Positions 23,873 to 35,202 of a stretch of DNA of 64,000 bases are shown piece after piece. The first letter of the stretch is position 1; each line of letters begins with the position of its first letter. The DNA is taken from NCBI GenBank assembly GCA_037074615.1, contig CM073519.1, positions 26,061,001 through 26,125,000 on the forward strand, given 5' to 3'. Source of the stretch: Leucaena leucocephala (taxonomy: Eukaryota > Streptophyta > Magnoliopsida > Fabales > Fabaceae). A model generated the notes under the pieces. That model saw only the letters and a program-made list of their open reading frames with translations. It made no database searches and was not told the origin of the DNA. A program made the position numbers and the translations under genes.

Positions 23873-24654
23873 ATGGTTGAGTATAGGACCTCAAAGACTA
23901 CAGTAAACAAGGGGGACTCTATACCTGAGGTATTTTGTTTAGATAGATCAAGATTGAACCCAGAGGTGGCTGAGGCTTTGGTACATGACCCGAAGTTTGG
24001 GCTTTCTCTAGTGATCCATATCTGAGATTCTAGTAGTGATTCAAAACTGTACAGGATAGATAGTTCTTCAATGGGATCAAATGGGACAGATGAGTCATTA
24101 GAGAAGGATGTACCTGAGGAACTTATTCCAGCCCCACCTATTAATGTTGTACCTCATGAGGAGGCTGACCCTAGTGTAGAGGAGGATACAAATTAGGTAT
24201 ATGATAGAGATATGGTAGACCCTCAGGAGGAACAGTCTGGTGAGGGATACTCCTATATTGGTGTTGCTATAGACCTTGTACCTAGGCAGGCTGCTGAGGT
24301 AGATGTCCCTGGTCCAAGTCAAGTGCCTGAACCAGCTGATGTACCTGGACCTAGTTATACAGTTGACATACCTGGACCTGGTCATATATCAGACCCTACA
24401 AATATCCCAAGTCCAAGTGGAACTAAGAAGCCAATGGTAGAAATATATCTGGATGACCACCAGGTTATAGAGCTAACCCCTTGGGATGATATGAGTGAAA
24501 AACACTTCAAGAAAGCAGTGGAACCAGTGAGACAACTGTATAATATAGGAGAAAAGTAGATCAGGATTATAGAGTTTACATGGATTTCATAGCAAGGGTA
24601 CGAGAAGCCTATCGAGCTTATGATCCAGATACCCTTACCCTAGAAGCTTGGACT
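23873..24654 (+). pseudogene. ORF1 upstream of gag in element B (5' part)
   Basis: ATG at 23873, eight bases after an acceptor-like TTGTAG. The frame stays open to 24557 except for TGA at 24023 and TAG at 24194. It encodes an acidic protein (TVNKGDSIPEV, EKDVPEELIPAPP), then Pro-rich near-repeats (VPGPS, VPEPA, VPGPS, IPGPG, IPSPS) at about 24300-24420, then a more regular region (VEIYLDDHQVIEL, FKKAVEPVRQLYN). After the TAG at 24557 a +1 shift continues (YRVYMDFIARVREAYRAYD) up to the Angela insertion at 24655; the final part resumes at 41667. Total about 290 codons. A related relic lies at the same place in element A. I recognise no domain. It is separate from gag, which starts at about 42001. 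Confidence 0.6.
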
Positions 24655-26206
24655 TGTAAGGAATTAAAAGACACGCAGTGGAAATTAACTTAAAAATTTT
24701 TCCATTCCTTGCCAGGATCTACTGTATGTGTTTAAGTCAAGTGGGAAGAAGCATTACCCTCAGTGTTCCTCAGCGACTTCCACAGCTTCTGGTCACGACG
24801 TTCACAGCTTCTCTCCATGGCTCGTGCTCCTTTCTCGATCGTAAGAAGTTGATGACTCAGGTCGGCTTCCTCTATTGGTATCCACACGAACATCGTTTCA
24901 ACCACGAATGACGTGCAAGTGTCTCCTGTCCCTCTAGGGCTTTCTCAAGAATTCATCCTCTCCATCTCTATTTTGGCAGTTTCTTATCTGCAAACCTTTT
25001 ACGGATTCCCCTTCGGCCTTTATGTGTTCTATGTTTTTAAAATGTAGCTCCTAAAATCATATATAAAGGATGCTATGCGTTTTCCTCTACCGAATTGGAT
25101 TTTTGAGTTAATCTTATATTAATTCTGAAATTAATACAATATCGTATATTGTATAATTTGATAAGAAACTAATTAAATAAATAATATTTATATTAAATCT
25201 GTCCCACAGATTTAATTCACCTATTTATTTAACTTAAATTAAAGATAAGACTGAACTATATTTGATTTATTCTCATAAATCAAATTTGAGATATTATATC
25301 AATTTGAATTTCAAATTCAAACGTGATAGAGATTTAATTTATCCTTATAAATTAAATCTTATAAATATCTCTTATATGAGGTATCCTATCAATTTGAATT
25401 TCAAATTCAAACGTGATAGAGATTTAATTTATCCTTATAAATTAAATCTTATAAATATCTCATACATGAGATATCCTATCAATTTGAATTTCAAATTCAA
25501 ACGTGATAGAGATATCTCTTATATATAATGTATATATACGAATTTATATATATACGAATATAAATATAAGTAAATATATACATCCACCCTGGATCATTCA
25601 TTGAATCTAGACATGTCTTAGTTTCAATGAATATGGACATCATAGCTCGTGTTGGGCTATTTTGTATGTGACCCTGTAGGCCCATATGAAGTTGGTAGTG
25701 GGCCATTTGCTATACTGGCCCACAAGTCGCAAGCTGTCTCTAGCAAGACATAACGACTACCCAAATCATATGAGGATCGTTAAACGATGTGACCTTTTAT
25801 ACAACCATATCATCTCCCTTCTGTCACGCGATATTTTGGTCATGGATGAGGCATGGATAATGTCATCCTCCTATTCCTGACCGTTACTTTCTCAATCCCT
25901 AAGTAGTCTGACTATAGAAATAGAACTACCTTTCTATTACAGTATGGCCATACATTTCTCATACTCACTCATCGAGGGGCCAAGTAATATCTCTCTACAA
26001 ATGTGAGGGACAAATTCCATCTTGACCATTCACATTCCTCCGCATGAAAAAACACTAAGCCTGAACATAGTCTTTATGATCACTCGGTCAAAAGTGACTT
26101 TTGACTAGGTCAAAGCTGAGCGTTTGTCATGTAGGAATCCATAATGATCTCAGGTTAAAGGGCATAGTGACATGGTTTGTATATGAGAGAAGCTTATGAC
26201 GTAACC
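24655..26206 (-). repeat. Angela 3' LTR, first piece on the plus strand
   Basis: Matches 39818-41380 of the other LTR. It carries a 90-bp tandem repeat (25297-25515) and an AT-rich TATATATACG stretch (about 25525-25560). Interrupted at 26206 by element C, continuing at 34437. Confidence 0.85.
25297..25515. repeat. 90-bp tandem repeat in Angela LTR
   Basis: Units start at 25297, 25387 and 25477 (TATCAATTTGAATTTC). Each holds a perfect palindrome TTTGAATTT-C-AAATTCAAA. The other LTRs carry the array with altered copy spacing (40459, 40550, 40626; inverted at about 47930-48110). Confidence 0.8.
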
Positions 26207-27457
26207 TGTCATATCCCAATTTTAAGACTTAGAAGTCCATTATATAGCCTGAAAAAGGGATTCTACTAGACCCTATTGAGCAGAGGTCTCAATAAATAGA
26301 GAAAATTATGCTGATCAGTTGATGCAACACAAGGTTTTGATATGAGGTCCCGAAAGATTTATAGTAACTTATGAATAGAAGGAAAATTAATATAGTATTC
26401 TCTCGACCTCAGAATCAGAAGAAATGTGGCAGTAAATTCCTATAATTAATATAAGAATTTTTGAAACTGACAGAGCTCAAAAAGGAGTTCTGTAGAATTT
26501 ACTACAAGATTTACAGTAGATTAAAAGACCCGATAAATAGGTTTCAGGGGAATTTCTCGGGAATTGAGCTCATGAAGATAGTGGATCATACAGAGGGTCC
26601 AGAATGGCATCTTATAGGCCTAATGATATTTTCAGATAAGTATGTGGACCAGGGCTAAGAAAGACCGAGAAAAATGAAGAATTACGAAAATGCCACTAAA
26701 GGTATGCCACTGTATTGTCATTGAGTCAGAGTTAGACGAAGGGCATTATGATCATTTGACGAAGGTTAGATAGTTAAGAAAGGGTATATGGATAGTTGAC
26801 AAGGGTCAAGAGATACTCTGGTAAGGTATGAAAAGACAATGGTGCCCCTAGAAGTACTAAAGAGGTAGTAAGGGCATTTTAGTAATTTACTATGGATGTT
26901 CCTTGGGAACCAAGTCACCAAAGTGCTTGGGCTTGGTTAGAAACCCAAGATGATATTTAAAGGCCCAAAAACGTAGCCCAAGAGTAATGTGGGCCCAAGA
27001 GGCATTAAAATATTATTTTAATACTTTTTCAATAAAGTAAAGTGACCCGGTCCAAGATAGAACTGGGTAAAGTGATATGGAATCATGAGAGGACATAAAT
27101 GGGGCCCACAATGCGCCACATGGCATGATTACAGTAAAAGAGGAAAAGCAAAGGACACATGGCATGATTATAGAAAAAGGAGAAAAAGCAAGAGGACACG
27201 TGGCACAATTTCGGCCGTCCATTCAGGGAAAAGACTCTGGAACTCTCTGGAAAGGCTGAGTCAGCTGGTAAGGTGTCCCAAGGGCCCCACATTTCGCCAC
27301 ATATACCCTTGAGGTGTCCTAGATGATTTCATGAGTGGTGAGTCATCAAGGAGGGTGATGTCATTGTGATGATGCACGCAAAGCTTCTTGAGAAAGGAAG
27401 CAATCTGAGCCATTCATCACGAATCAATCTGGACCATTCATTCCACCTCCTCTCACC

Positions 27458-27466
27458 TATAAATAG
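27458..27466 (+). promoter_or_regulatory. LTR TATA box (C 5' LTR)
   Basis: TATAAATAG after a C/T-rich stretch; the 3' LTR has the same box at 33173-33181. A purine-rich leader starts about 45 bp downstream. Confidence 0.65.
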
Positions 27467-28147
27467 GCCACTCCCCTCCCATTCCAAGGCACACCACGGA
27501 TCTAGCAAGAAAAGGAAGAGAAAGAAGAGGAAAATAGAGAAAGAGAGAAGGAAAGAAAGAAAGGAAAGAAAGGAAAGAGTTCTGGTGGAGCCAGGAGCAG
27601 TCTGAGGAGCCGAGGGACTGGGCAAAGCTTAGGAATGAGGTAAGAAAGTTATCTAGTCCCTACTCTAATAAAGTATAGGATTTCTCTTAGTAGTTAGAAT
27701 AGAGAAATATCTCTATTAATAAAGGTAGCTAAAAGTAGAAAGAAGCCAAGGGAATGTCAGTGTAAGAATATTACCCCTAGTTAAGCATGAGTTAAATAGA
27801 GCTATACTGATAGAGTAATAATGAAGATACTATTATACTATGTATAGGATCTGACCTATGGAAAGAATGAACCTTAGAGCAAAGGCTAAGAGCTAGAAGG
27901 AAAGCTACATGTCAGGTAGTAAACTAATCCTAAACTTGTATGCATTGAATGTTATGCTTGATGTGCTATAGCTTTGTTGAATTGTGTTGAATATGTGCTT
28001 ATGTATGAAGCTCTATTCGTATGATTACTTTGGCCAATTTTATTTCATATGTAACATGGAAGCATGCACATTAAACAATATTAAAACTTTCACAAGCAAG
28101 CACAAGTATTCACATTAATGCATGCATTGTTTAGTGCTGTTTGCTAC

Positions 28148-28169
28148 TGAGATTTCCCTAGAAATCTCA
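28148..28169 (+). other. Conserved LTR stem-loop (C 5' LTR)
   Basis: TGAGATTTC-CCTA-GAAATCTCA, a perfect 9-bp stem with a 4-nt loop. The 3' LTR copy (33872-33893) has loop CCCA. Confidence 0.55.
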
Positions 28170-28799
28170 CCCCTTCCATATCAATTCAATTACAGCAGGT
28201 CTTCTCAAGATGGAGGATATAAAGATGCATGAAGAGATGTTAATTGCGTAGCATGATTGATATGTGATTCATGTATGTATAATTGCTGGAAATTGTCACT
28301 ATGAACAGTAACTCGTGGGAAGGTAGTGACATTTGAGCTGTAATTATAAATAGTAAATGAGTGAATAAATGTATGATATTTTTCCAATAAATAGTAGACA
28401 TGCTAAGCTTCGATTTGATATATAGAATGTCTCATTTGGTTGTCTACACATAAAGATATGATTTATCAAAGTTGGGACCAGAATGCTAGAATCAAGGACA
28501 AGACGCTGGATTAACAGTGATTTCAGAATGTTGACCAACGTTGACCTGGTCAAGACTTGGTCAATGACTGAAATATTATTATGTTAGGTTCGTGTAGCAA
28601 TTTGAACCACTACATTCCAATTTTTATAGAATTAGTTATGATTTTTCGAAGTCAAGTCACTTCTCTGGAATTTGCACAGTGAACAGTACTCGCCAGAGTA
28701 AAATTCCAGATTGAGTAATTTGACTTCAACAACCTTGGAAATGGTTCCAGATGCTACTGTTTGGTCCCTAAGATGTATGAAAAGGAGGATGTTATAATT

Positions 28800-28811
28800 T
28801 GGTATCAGAGC
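28800..28811 (+). other. Primer-binding site of element C
   Basis: Perfect TGGTATCAGAGC just after the 5' LTR. Confidence 0.9.
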
Positions 28812-31800
28812 ATAAGATTCTGGCATAGAACAGAAGGTTCTAGCTCAGTGATGCTCTGGAGTAGATAGACTAACCCCTTAAAACAAGTTAGGGATGTGAA
28901 CTACAGAGGTTTCCTCCCTAGTATAAGATATGGGGATGATGTTCACTACCTAAAGAATGATTTGAACAAGAGATAGTGACACCCAGACAGATAAAATAGT
29001 ACCCTATAACTTACAGCGATACGGGGTAATCTTTAAGGAAGTGGCTAGTCTTAGTCAGCCGTTACCGCTGAGGTCTCGTGTTTCTTAGCATGATATGGCT
29101 GGACTAAGTAGGATAACATCCGGGGAGCAGTTTCCTCTATGGATAGAGATAGAAGCTGACCAGTTTCAGGTCAAGGGAAGCTGCCAGATGTTACAGTGAC
29201 GATGAGAGTAATGGTACCAACTTGGTTAAAGTTAATCAACTAGAGGATTGGTACAACGCATAATCAAGTTAGATAGTATAAAGTAAGGAGATATGAAAGA
29301 TTAGTTTAAGACAATGTTCAGAAGTAGATCCTCTATGTGAGTAGATCTACATTATGAAAGAATTTGTTCAGCTAGTGTTTCCTGAACAAAAGAATTAAAA
29401 GTTAGAATGAGGCTTGCCTACGAATAATCCTAGCACATGGCCTAAAGTTAAAAGATCAGATGGGCCGCTGATGTTCCCAAGATAGAGAAACCACAATCTA
29501 GTCTATAGTAGACTAAGACTGATAAAGAGAAAGGTAGCCACAGTTTTAAAGATAAGGTGACTCTCCTAAGAAAGGGTAATGAAGGATTGAGTCTATACCT
29601 TAGTAAGAGGGTAATATAGCAGCCTAAGTCAAATAAATAGTTATTTCCAATTCCTAAATGAATGTTTAGGATCTGGACAATATGATCAGACAATGATAGG
29701 CAATGAGATTAAGATAAGGATTAATAGTGAATCTACAGATACATGATTACGATACTCAGGATATATCCCTTCAGTAAGGATAAGGAATATGAGTGATATG
29801 CTATGAAATGAAATAAGAAGCATGTATGAAAGATGGTATAAGAAAGAGCAGTGTCTATAAAGACATAGACTAATATTGTTGCAATAGAGCTAGATTGCTC
29901 TTGCGATAGAGTAAGATTACTTTTAGAATAAAGTCAAGAGATGGGACAGTATAACTCAGATAAAGTAAGGTCCCTTTGATGAGATGAATAAATGAGGATA
30001 GATATGTGCATGGTAAAGCCTGTGTAGCTCCCTGCAATGTTAAATGTAATAAAGTTATAAAGAATGAGAATGATATGAGAAGTTCCTGAATGATAGAGGA
30101 AATGAGTAAAGTCCTGATAGATAATATTGGCTTATGTGATCATTTTAGGGGAATTATTTGTTAAGTTAACAACTATGTGGAAGTGATTAACCTTGTAATT
30201 TTGTCCGTTGGTTTAAGTCTTCTAGAGATGAGAATACAGTACAACGGAATCGCAGTAGATTATGGAGGATTGCAGTTAAATCCTAGTATGGCTCCCAGAG
30301 AAAAGAATTCCAGGGTCAGAGTTAGATCCTGAAGAGGCTTACGGTTGATCGCAGTAGATCCCGAGGGTCGCAGTAGACCTAGCCTAGAGAGAGAAAGTAT
30401 TGAGCCATAAGTACAGTATGCCTTTAGAAGGACGAATACCAAGGAAAAGTTAGGTGAAAAAGCTTCACAAGTTGGTTAGCTCATAACAGAGAGAGTACCC
30501 ATGATGTTACATAGCCTTATTACTATCAGGGACTAAACTCAAAATCTCCTTACACATACAGGAACTGAGTGATCAAAGTTAAAGTTATTAATCCTGAGTG
30601 CCAAAGAGTTATGAGCAAATCTCATAAGATATGAGAAAGGGTCAAATAAGAATAAAGAGATCCTTACGATAAGAATAAAAAACAGATAGATCCTCCATAT
30701 GAGGATAAAGAGATTAGAAGGCCACATAGACCCAAGAGAGATAGTATAAGATGGGTCTAAGATAGTAGAGTACCAGGGTTGGAGCCTGTGAACATCTGTG
30801 CTTCAAATTTATATCTGCACATTTCAGTTAAGCGTGCTCAGGCAAGAGTAGCCCAATGATGGGTGACCCCCTGGAAAGTAATGGAAGAGGTTTGAATGCC
30901 ACAAGAGGTTGGCATATACACAGAGTTATGTAAGATGATAGAAAGAGTTATGAAAGTTAGAAAGGGTTATGAACAGAAAGAGACTAGAACCCTTATGTCA
31001 AGTCCAAATGAAATGGATTTGAAAGGAAATATTTGTAAAGGCTAGCAATATTTTAAGAGAATGTTGTATGACAAGGCCAGATAGACTATGATATCGCCAA
31101 ATGTGGCCATATATGCTATGATACAGCATAATTGATATGTGATGAGATATGAAAAGTACGTAATGAGATACGTTATGAGAAATACGTATTAAGAAGTATA
31201 CTATGAAGTGGCTTTATAGCTAGCCCTATAACAGATTGAGAGGCTCTATTTTTGAAAGAGATAAGATGTTTGAATGATGAGTTACATGTAAATGAGCAAA
31301 TGCAAGCTTTCACTCCTTGCATAAAATGCCAGGCATTATGTTATGCTATGTCATGTTATGTTTGTGAAATATGCTAAAGCTCCGAATGTTAGAGCAGTGC
31401 AAGCTCTAAGTGTTAGAGCTGTGCAAGCTCTGAGTGTTAGAGCTGTGCATATTGAGAGAAGGAATGCTTGAGCTCCGTTGTTAGAGCTTTACATTCATGA
31501 GCAGGTATGTAGTCCTGTAGCGTGCTGGCCGGGCATTATGTATGTGCTCCTATATGCTCCTATATGCTATTATGTGCTCCTGTTTAGCAGTAGAGCAACG
31601 AAAGAAAGAATAATGATATAAGTCCTCTCTCTATATTATGATGAGTTAGTAAAGATGATAAAAGTATACGATGATATGAGAATGAGAGATGAAGTTTTGC
31701 GGATATTTAGAGAATTCCGCTAAATACTCATATGAGTAATAAGTGGCTGCACTAAGAATCATGATGAGTAGTCAACAAAAACTCCAGAATATAGGAGTAT

Positions 31801-31920
31801 ATGACAAAGTTTAGTATGAAAGAAAGGGACATTCTCCTCAGAGGAACTCTTCATCGAAGGATGAATAGAGATTTAACCCTGAAATTTCGAGGACGAAATT
31901 TATTTTAAGGGGAGGAGAAA
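28812..31920 (+). other. Non-coding interior of element C
   Basis: No frame longer than about 80 codons and no domain. 28812-29260 has no clear match elsewhere in the window. 29270-31906 follows copy 1 (about 420-3516) with gaps, including short gag-derived stretches, the 24-bp hairpin repeat (31377-31450) and repeats around TCGCAGTAGATC (about 30245-30380). Ends in the polypurine tract AAGGGGAGGAGAAA (31907-31920). Confidence 0.7.
31377..31450 (+). repeat. 24-bp hairpin repeat (element C)
   Basis: The cleanest copy: three units of GAGTGTTAGAGCTGTGCAAGCTCT type; a perfect AGAGCT-GTGCA-AGCTCT lies at 31415-31431. Confidence 0.7.
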
Positions 31921-34431
31921 TGTCATATCCCAATTTTTAGGCTTAGAAGTCCATTATATAGCCTGGAAAAGGGATGCTACCAGACCCTATTGAGCAGAGG
32001 TCTCAATAAATAGAGAAAATTATGCTGATCAGTTGATGCAACACATGGTTTTCATATGAGGTCCTGAAAGATTTATATTAATTTATAAATAGAAGAAAAA
32101 TTAATACAGTATTCTCTGGACCTCATAATCAGATGAAATGTGGCAGTAAATTCCTATAATTAATATAAGAATTTTTGAAACTGACAGAGCTCAAAAAGGA
32201 GTTCTGTAGAATTTACTACAGAATTTACAGTAGATTAAAAGACCCAATAAATAGGTTTCGGGGGAATTTCTCGGGAATTGAGCCCATGAAGATAGTGGAT
32301 CATACAGAGGGTCCAGAATGGTATCTTATAGGCCCAATGATATTTTCAGATAAGTATGTGGGCCAGGGCTAGGAAAGACCGAGAAAAATGAAGAATTACG
32401 AAAATGCCACTAAAGGTATGCCACTATATTGTCATTGAGTCAGAGTTAGATGAAGGGCGTTATGATCATTTGAATAAGGTTAGATAGTTAAGAAAGGGTA
32501 TCTGGATAGTTGACCAGGGTCAAGAGATACTCTGGTAAGGTATGAAAAGACAATGGTGCCCCTAGAAGTACTAAAGAGGTAGTAAGGGCATTTTAGTAAT
32601 TTACTATGGATGTTCCTTGGGAACCGAGTCACCAAAGTGTTTGGGCTTGGTTAGAAACCCAAGATGATATTTAAAGGCCCAAAAACGTAGCCCAAGAGTA
32701 ATGTGGGCCCAAGAGGCATTAAAATATTATTTTAGTACTTTTTCAATAAAGTAAAGTGACCCTGTCCAAGATAGAACTGGGTAAAGTGATCTGGAATCAT
32801 GAGAGGACATAAATGGGGCCCACAATGTGCCACATGGCATAATTATAGTAAAAGAGGAAAAGCAAATGACACATGGCATGATAAGAGAAAAAAGAGAAAA
32901 AGCAAGAGGACACGTCGCACGATCTCGGCCGTCCATTCAGGGAAAAGACTCTGGAACTCTCTGGAAAGGCTGAGTCAGCTGGTGAGGTGTCCCAAGGGCC
33001 CCACATTTTGCCACATATACCCTTGAGGTGTCCCTTGATGATGTCATGAGTGGTGAGTCATCAAGGAGGGTGATGTCATCGTGATGATGCAGGCAAAGCT
33101 TCTTGAGGAAGGAAGCAATCTGAGCCATTCATCACGAATCAATCTGGACTATTCATTCCACCTCCTCTCACCTATAAATAGGACACTCCCCTTCCATTCC
33201 AAGGCACACCACGGATCTAGCAAGAAAAGGAAGAGAAAGAAGAGGAAAAGAGAGAAAGAGAGAAGGAAAGAAATAAAGGAAAGAAAGGAAAGGAAGGAAG
33301 GAGTTCTGGTGGAGCCAGGAGCAGTCTGAGGAGCCGAGGGACTGGGCAAAGCTTAGGAATGAGGTAAGAAAGTTATCTAGTCCCTGCTCTAATAAAGTAT
33401 AGGATTTCTCTTAGTAGTTAGAATAGAGAAATATCTCTATTAATAAAGGTAGCTAAAAGTAGAAAGAAGCTAAGGGAATGTCAATGTAAGAATATTATCC
33501 CTAGTTAAGCATGAGCTAAATAGAGCTATACTGATAGAGTAATAATGAAGATACTATTATGCTATGTATAGGCTCTGACCTATGGAAAGAATGAACCTTA
33601 GAGCAAAGGCTAAGAGCTAGAAGAAAAGCTACATGTCAGGTAGTAAACTAATCCTAAACTGGTATGCATTGAATGTTATGCTTGATGTGCTATGGCTTTG
33701 TTGAATTGTGTTGAATATGTGCTTATGTATGAAGCTCTATTCGTATGATTACTTTGGCCAATTGTATTTCATATGTAACATGGAAACATGCACATTAGAC
33801 AATATTAACACTTTCACAAGCAAGCACAAGTATTCACATTAATGCATGCATTGTTTAGTGCTATTTGCTACTGAGATTTCCCCAGAAATCTCACCCCTTC
33901 CGTATCAATCCAATTACAGTAGGTCCTCTCAAGATGGAGGAGATAAAGATGCATGAAGAGATGTTAATTGCGTAGCATGATTGATATGTGATTCATGTAT
34001 GAATAATTGCTAGAAATTGTCACTGTGAACAATAACTCGTAGGGAGGCAGTGACATTTGAGCTGTAATTATAAATAGTAAATGATTGAATAAATATATGA
34101 TATTGTTCCAGTAAATAGTAGACATGCTAAGCTTCGATTTGATATATAGAACGTCTCATTTGGATGTCTACACATAAAGATATGATTTATCAAAGTTGGG
34201 ACCTGAAATATTATTATGTTAGCTTCGTGTAAGAATTTGAACCACTCCATTCTGATTTTTATAGAATTAGTTATTATTTTTTGAAGTTAGGTCACTTCTC
34301 TGGAATTTGCACAGTGAACAGTAATTGCCAGAGTAAAATTCCAGATTGAGTAATTTGACTTCAACAGCCTTGGAAGTGGTTCCAGATGCTACTGTTTGGT
34401 GCCTAAGATGTATGAAAAGGAGGATGTTATA
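31921..34431 (+). repeat. 3' LTR of element C
   Basis: TGTCATATCCC start directly after the polypurine tract, GGATGTTATA end. Same landmarks as the 5' LTR (TATA 33173, GT donor 33364, palindrome 33841-33852, stem-loop 33872-33893), minus a ~90-bp segment at about 34204. Confidence 0.88.
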
Positions 34432-34436
34432 TAACC

Positions 34437-34716
34437 CATGCAAGTCTCTCATAGCGGGTTGGTCCAACACCTTGTACTCTTACATGTGACTATGACTTTG
34501 ATTTATATCTCTATACATCTTCAAAATCATACTGGTCTTATTTCATCTCTACTCCCGCATAGATGACCGACCAGGGACATTTAGGATAAGATCATGAATT
34601 ATCCAAGGATGGTTATCACAGTAAACATGCAAATAATATGATAATACAATTAATAAATTCATAAATCAATAATATTCATAAGACAATGATTGACCCCTAG
34701 GGCACAATTTCCAATA
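34437..34716 (-). repeat. Angela 3' LTR, second piece
   Basis: Continues the LTR broken at 26206; matches 41385-41666. On the minus strand it is the LTR start (TATTGGAAATTGTGCCC, with TG decayed to TA). 34432-34436 is the TSD copy made by element C. Confidence 0.85.
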
Positions 34717-35202
34717 ACCTACCACTTGCACAAGCGGCTTTGTTAGAGGATCAGCAACATTATCTTCTCCTGCTACTTTGCATATTTTTATATCACCTCT
34801 ATCGTTGATTTCTCTGATGAGATGAAATCCTGAGTATATACTTGGTCCTTTGATATGACCTAGGCTCTTTGACCTGTGCAATGGCACCGCTATTGTCACA
34901 GAGCAAAGTTATTGGATCTGAGATGGTAGGTATCACCCCTAGTTCCGTGATGAACTTCCAGATCCTTAAGGCTTCCCTAGCTGCATCAGATGCTGCTATA
35001 TACTCAGCTTCCATTGCAGAATCTGCTACAGTACCCTACTTAGAGCTCTTCCAGCTTACTGCTCCATTATTGAGGAGGAATATATATCCAGACTGCAATT
35101 TTTTGTCGTCCTGGTCAGTTTGGAAACTTGCATCTGTGTAACCAATTACACAGAGTTTGTCATCCAATCTACCATAGACCAAGAATAAGTCCTTAGTCCT
35201 TC
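34667..35202 (-). pseudogene. Angela RNase H domain (broken)
   Basis: Translation on the minus strand gives NILKYLRRTKDLFLVYG, GYTDASFQTDQDD, GYIFLLNNGAVSWKSSK (then a stop), MEAEYIAASDAAREAL, ITLLCDNSGAIAQ and further on KICKVAGEDNVADPLTKPL. The catalytic Asp (TDASF), Glu (MEAEY) and Asp (LLCDN) are all kept. A stop after SSK and frameshifts upstream (after the RT frame) and after KYILR break the polyprotein. RNase H removes the RNA strand during reverse transcription. The end of the frame reaches into the 3' LTR. Confidence 0.75.

Larger units (their letters stand above)
26207..28796 (+). repeat. 5' LTR of element C
   Basis: TGTCATATCCCAATTTT... to ...GGATGTTATA. TATA box 27458-27466, purine-rich leader (about 27505-27590, GGAAAGAAAG-type), donor-like GAG|GTAAGAAAG (GT at 27640), palindrome AATGCATGCATT 28117-28128, stem-loop 28148-28169. 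It has about 90 bp (28471-28562) missing from the 3' LTR. Confidence 0.85.
26207..34431 (+). mobile_element. Element C: non-autonomous gypsy derivative, TSD TAACC
   Basis: 5' LTR 26207-28796, PBS 28800-28811, interior 28812-31906, polypurine tract 31907-31920, 3' LTR 31921-34431. TAACC at 26202-26206 and 34432-34436 is a perfect duplication. It is the innermost and therefore latest insertion of the nest; in the first 100 bases the two LTRs differ at about five sites. The interior is only about 3.1 kb and has no open gag-pol; from 29270 on it matches copy 1 and element A. Confidence 0.9.

Noticed and set aside
25262..25528. 88-codon frame with repeated NLNFKFKRDRDLIYPYKLN-like units
   Set aside because: Produced by the 90-bp tandem repeat in the Angela LTR; a repeat length divisible by three keeps any frame open.
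27329..27625. Overlapping Ser/Phe-rich and Lys/Arg-rich frames on both strands (also at 33081-33349 and 44328-44558)
   Set aside because: They come from the purine-rich leader of C-type LTRs; low complexity explains them.
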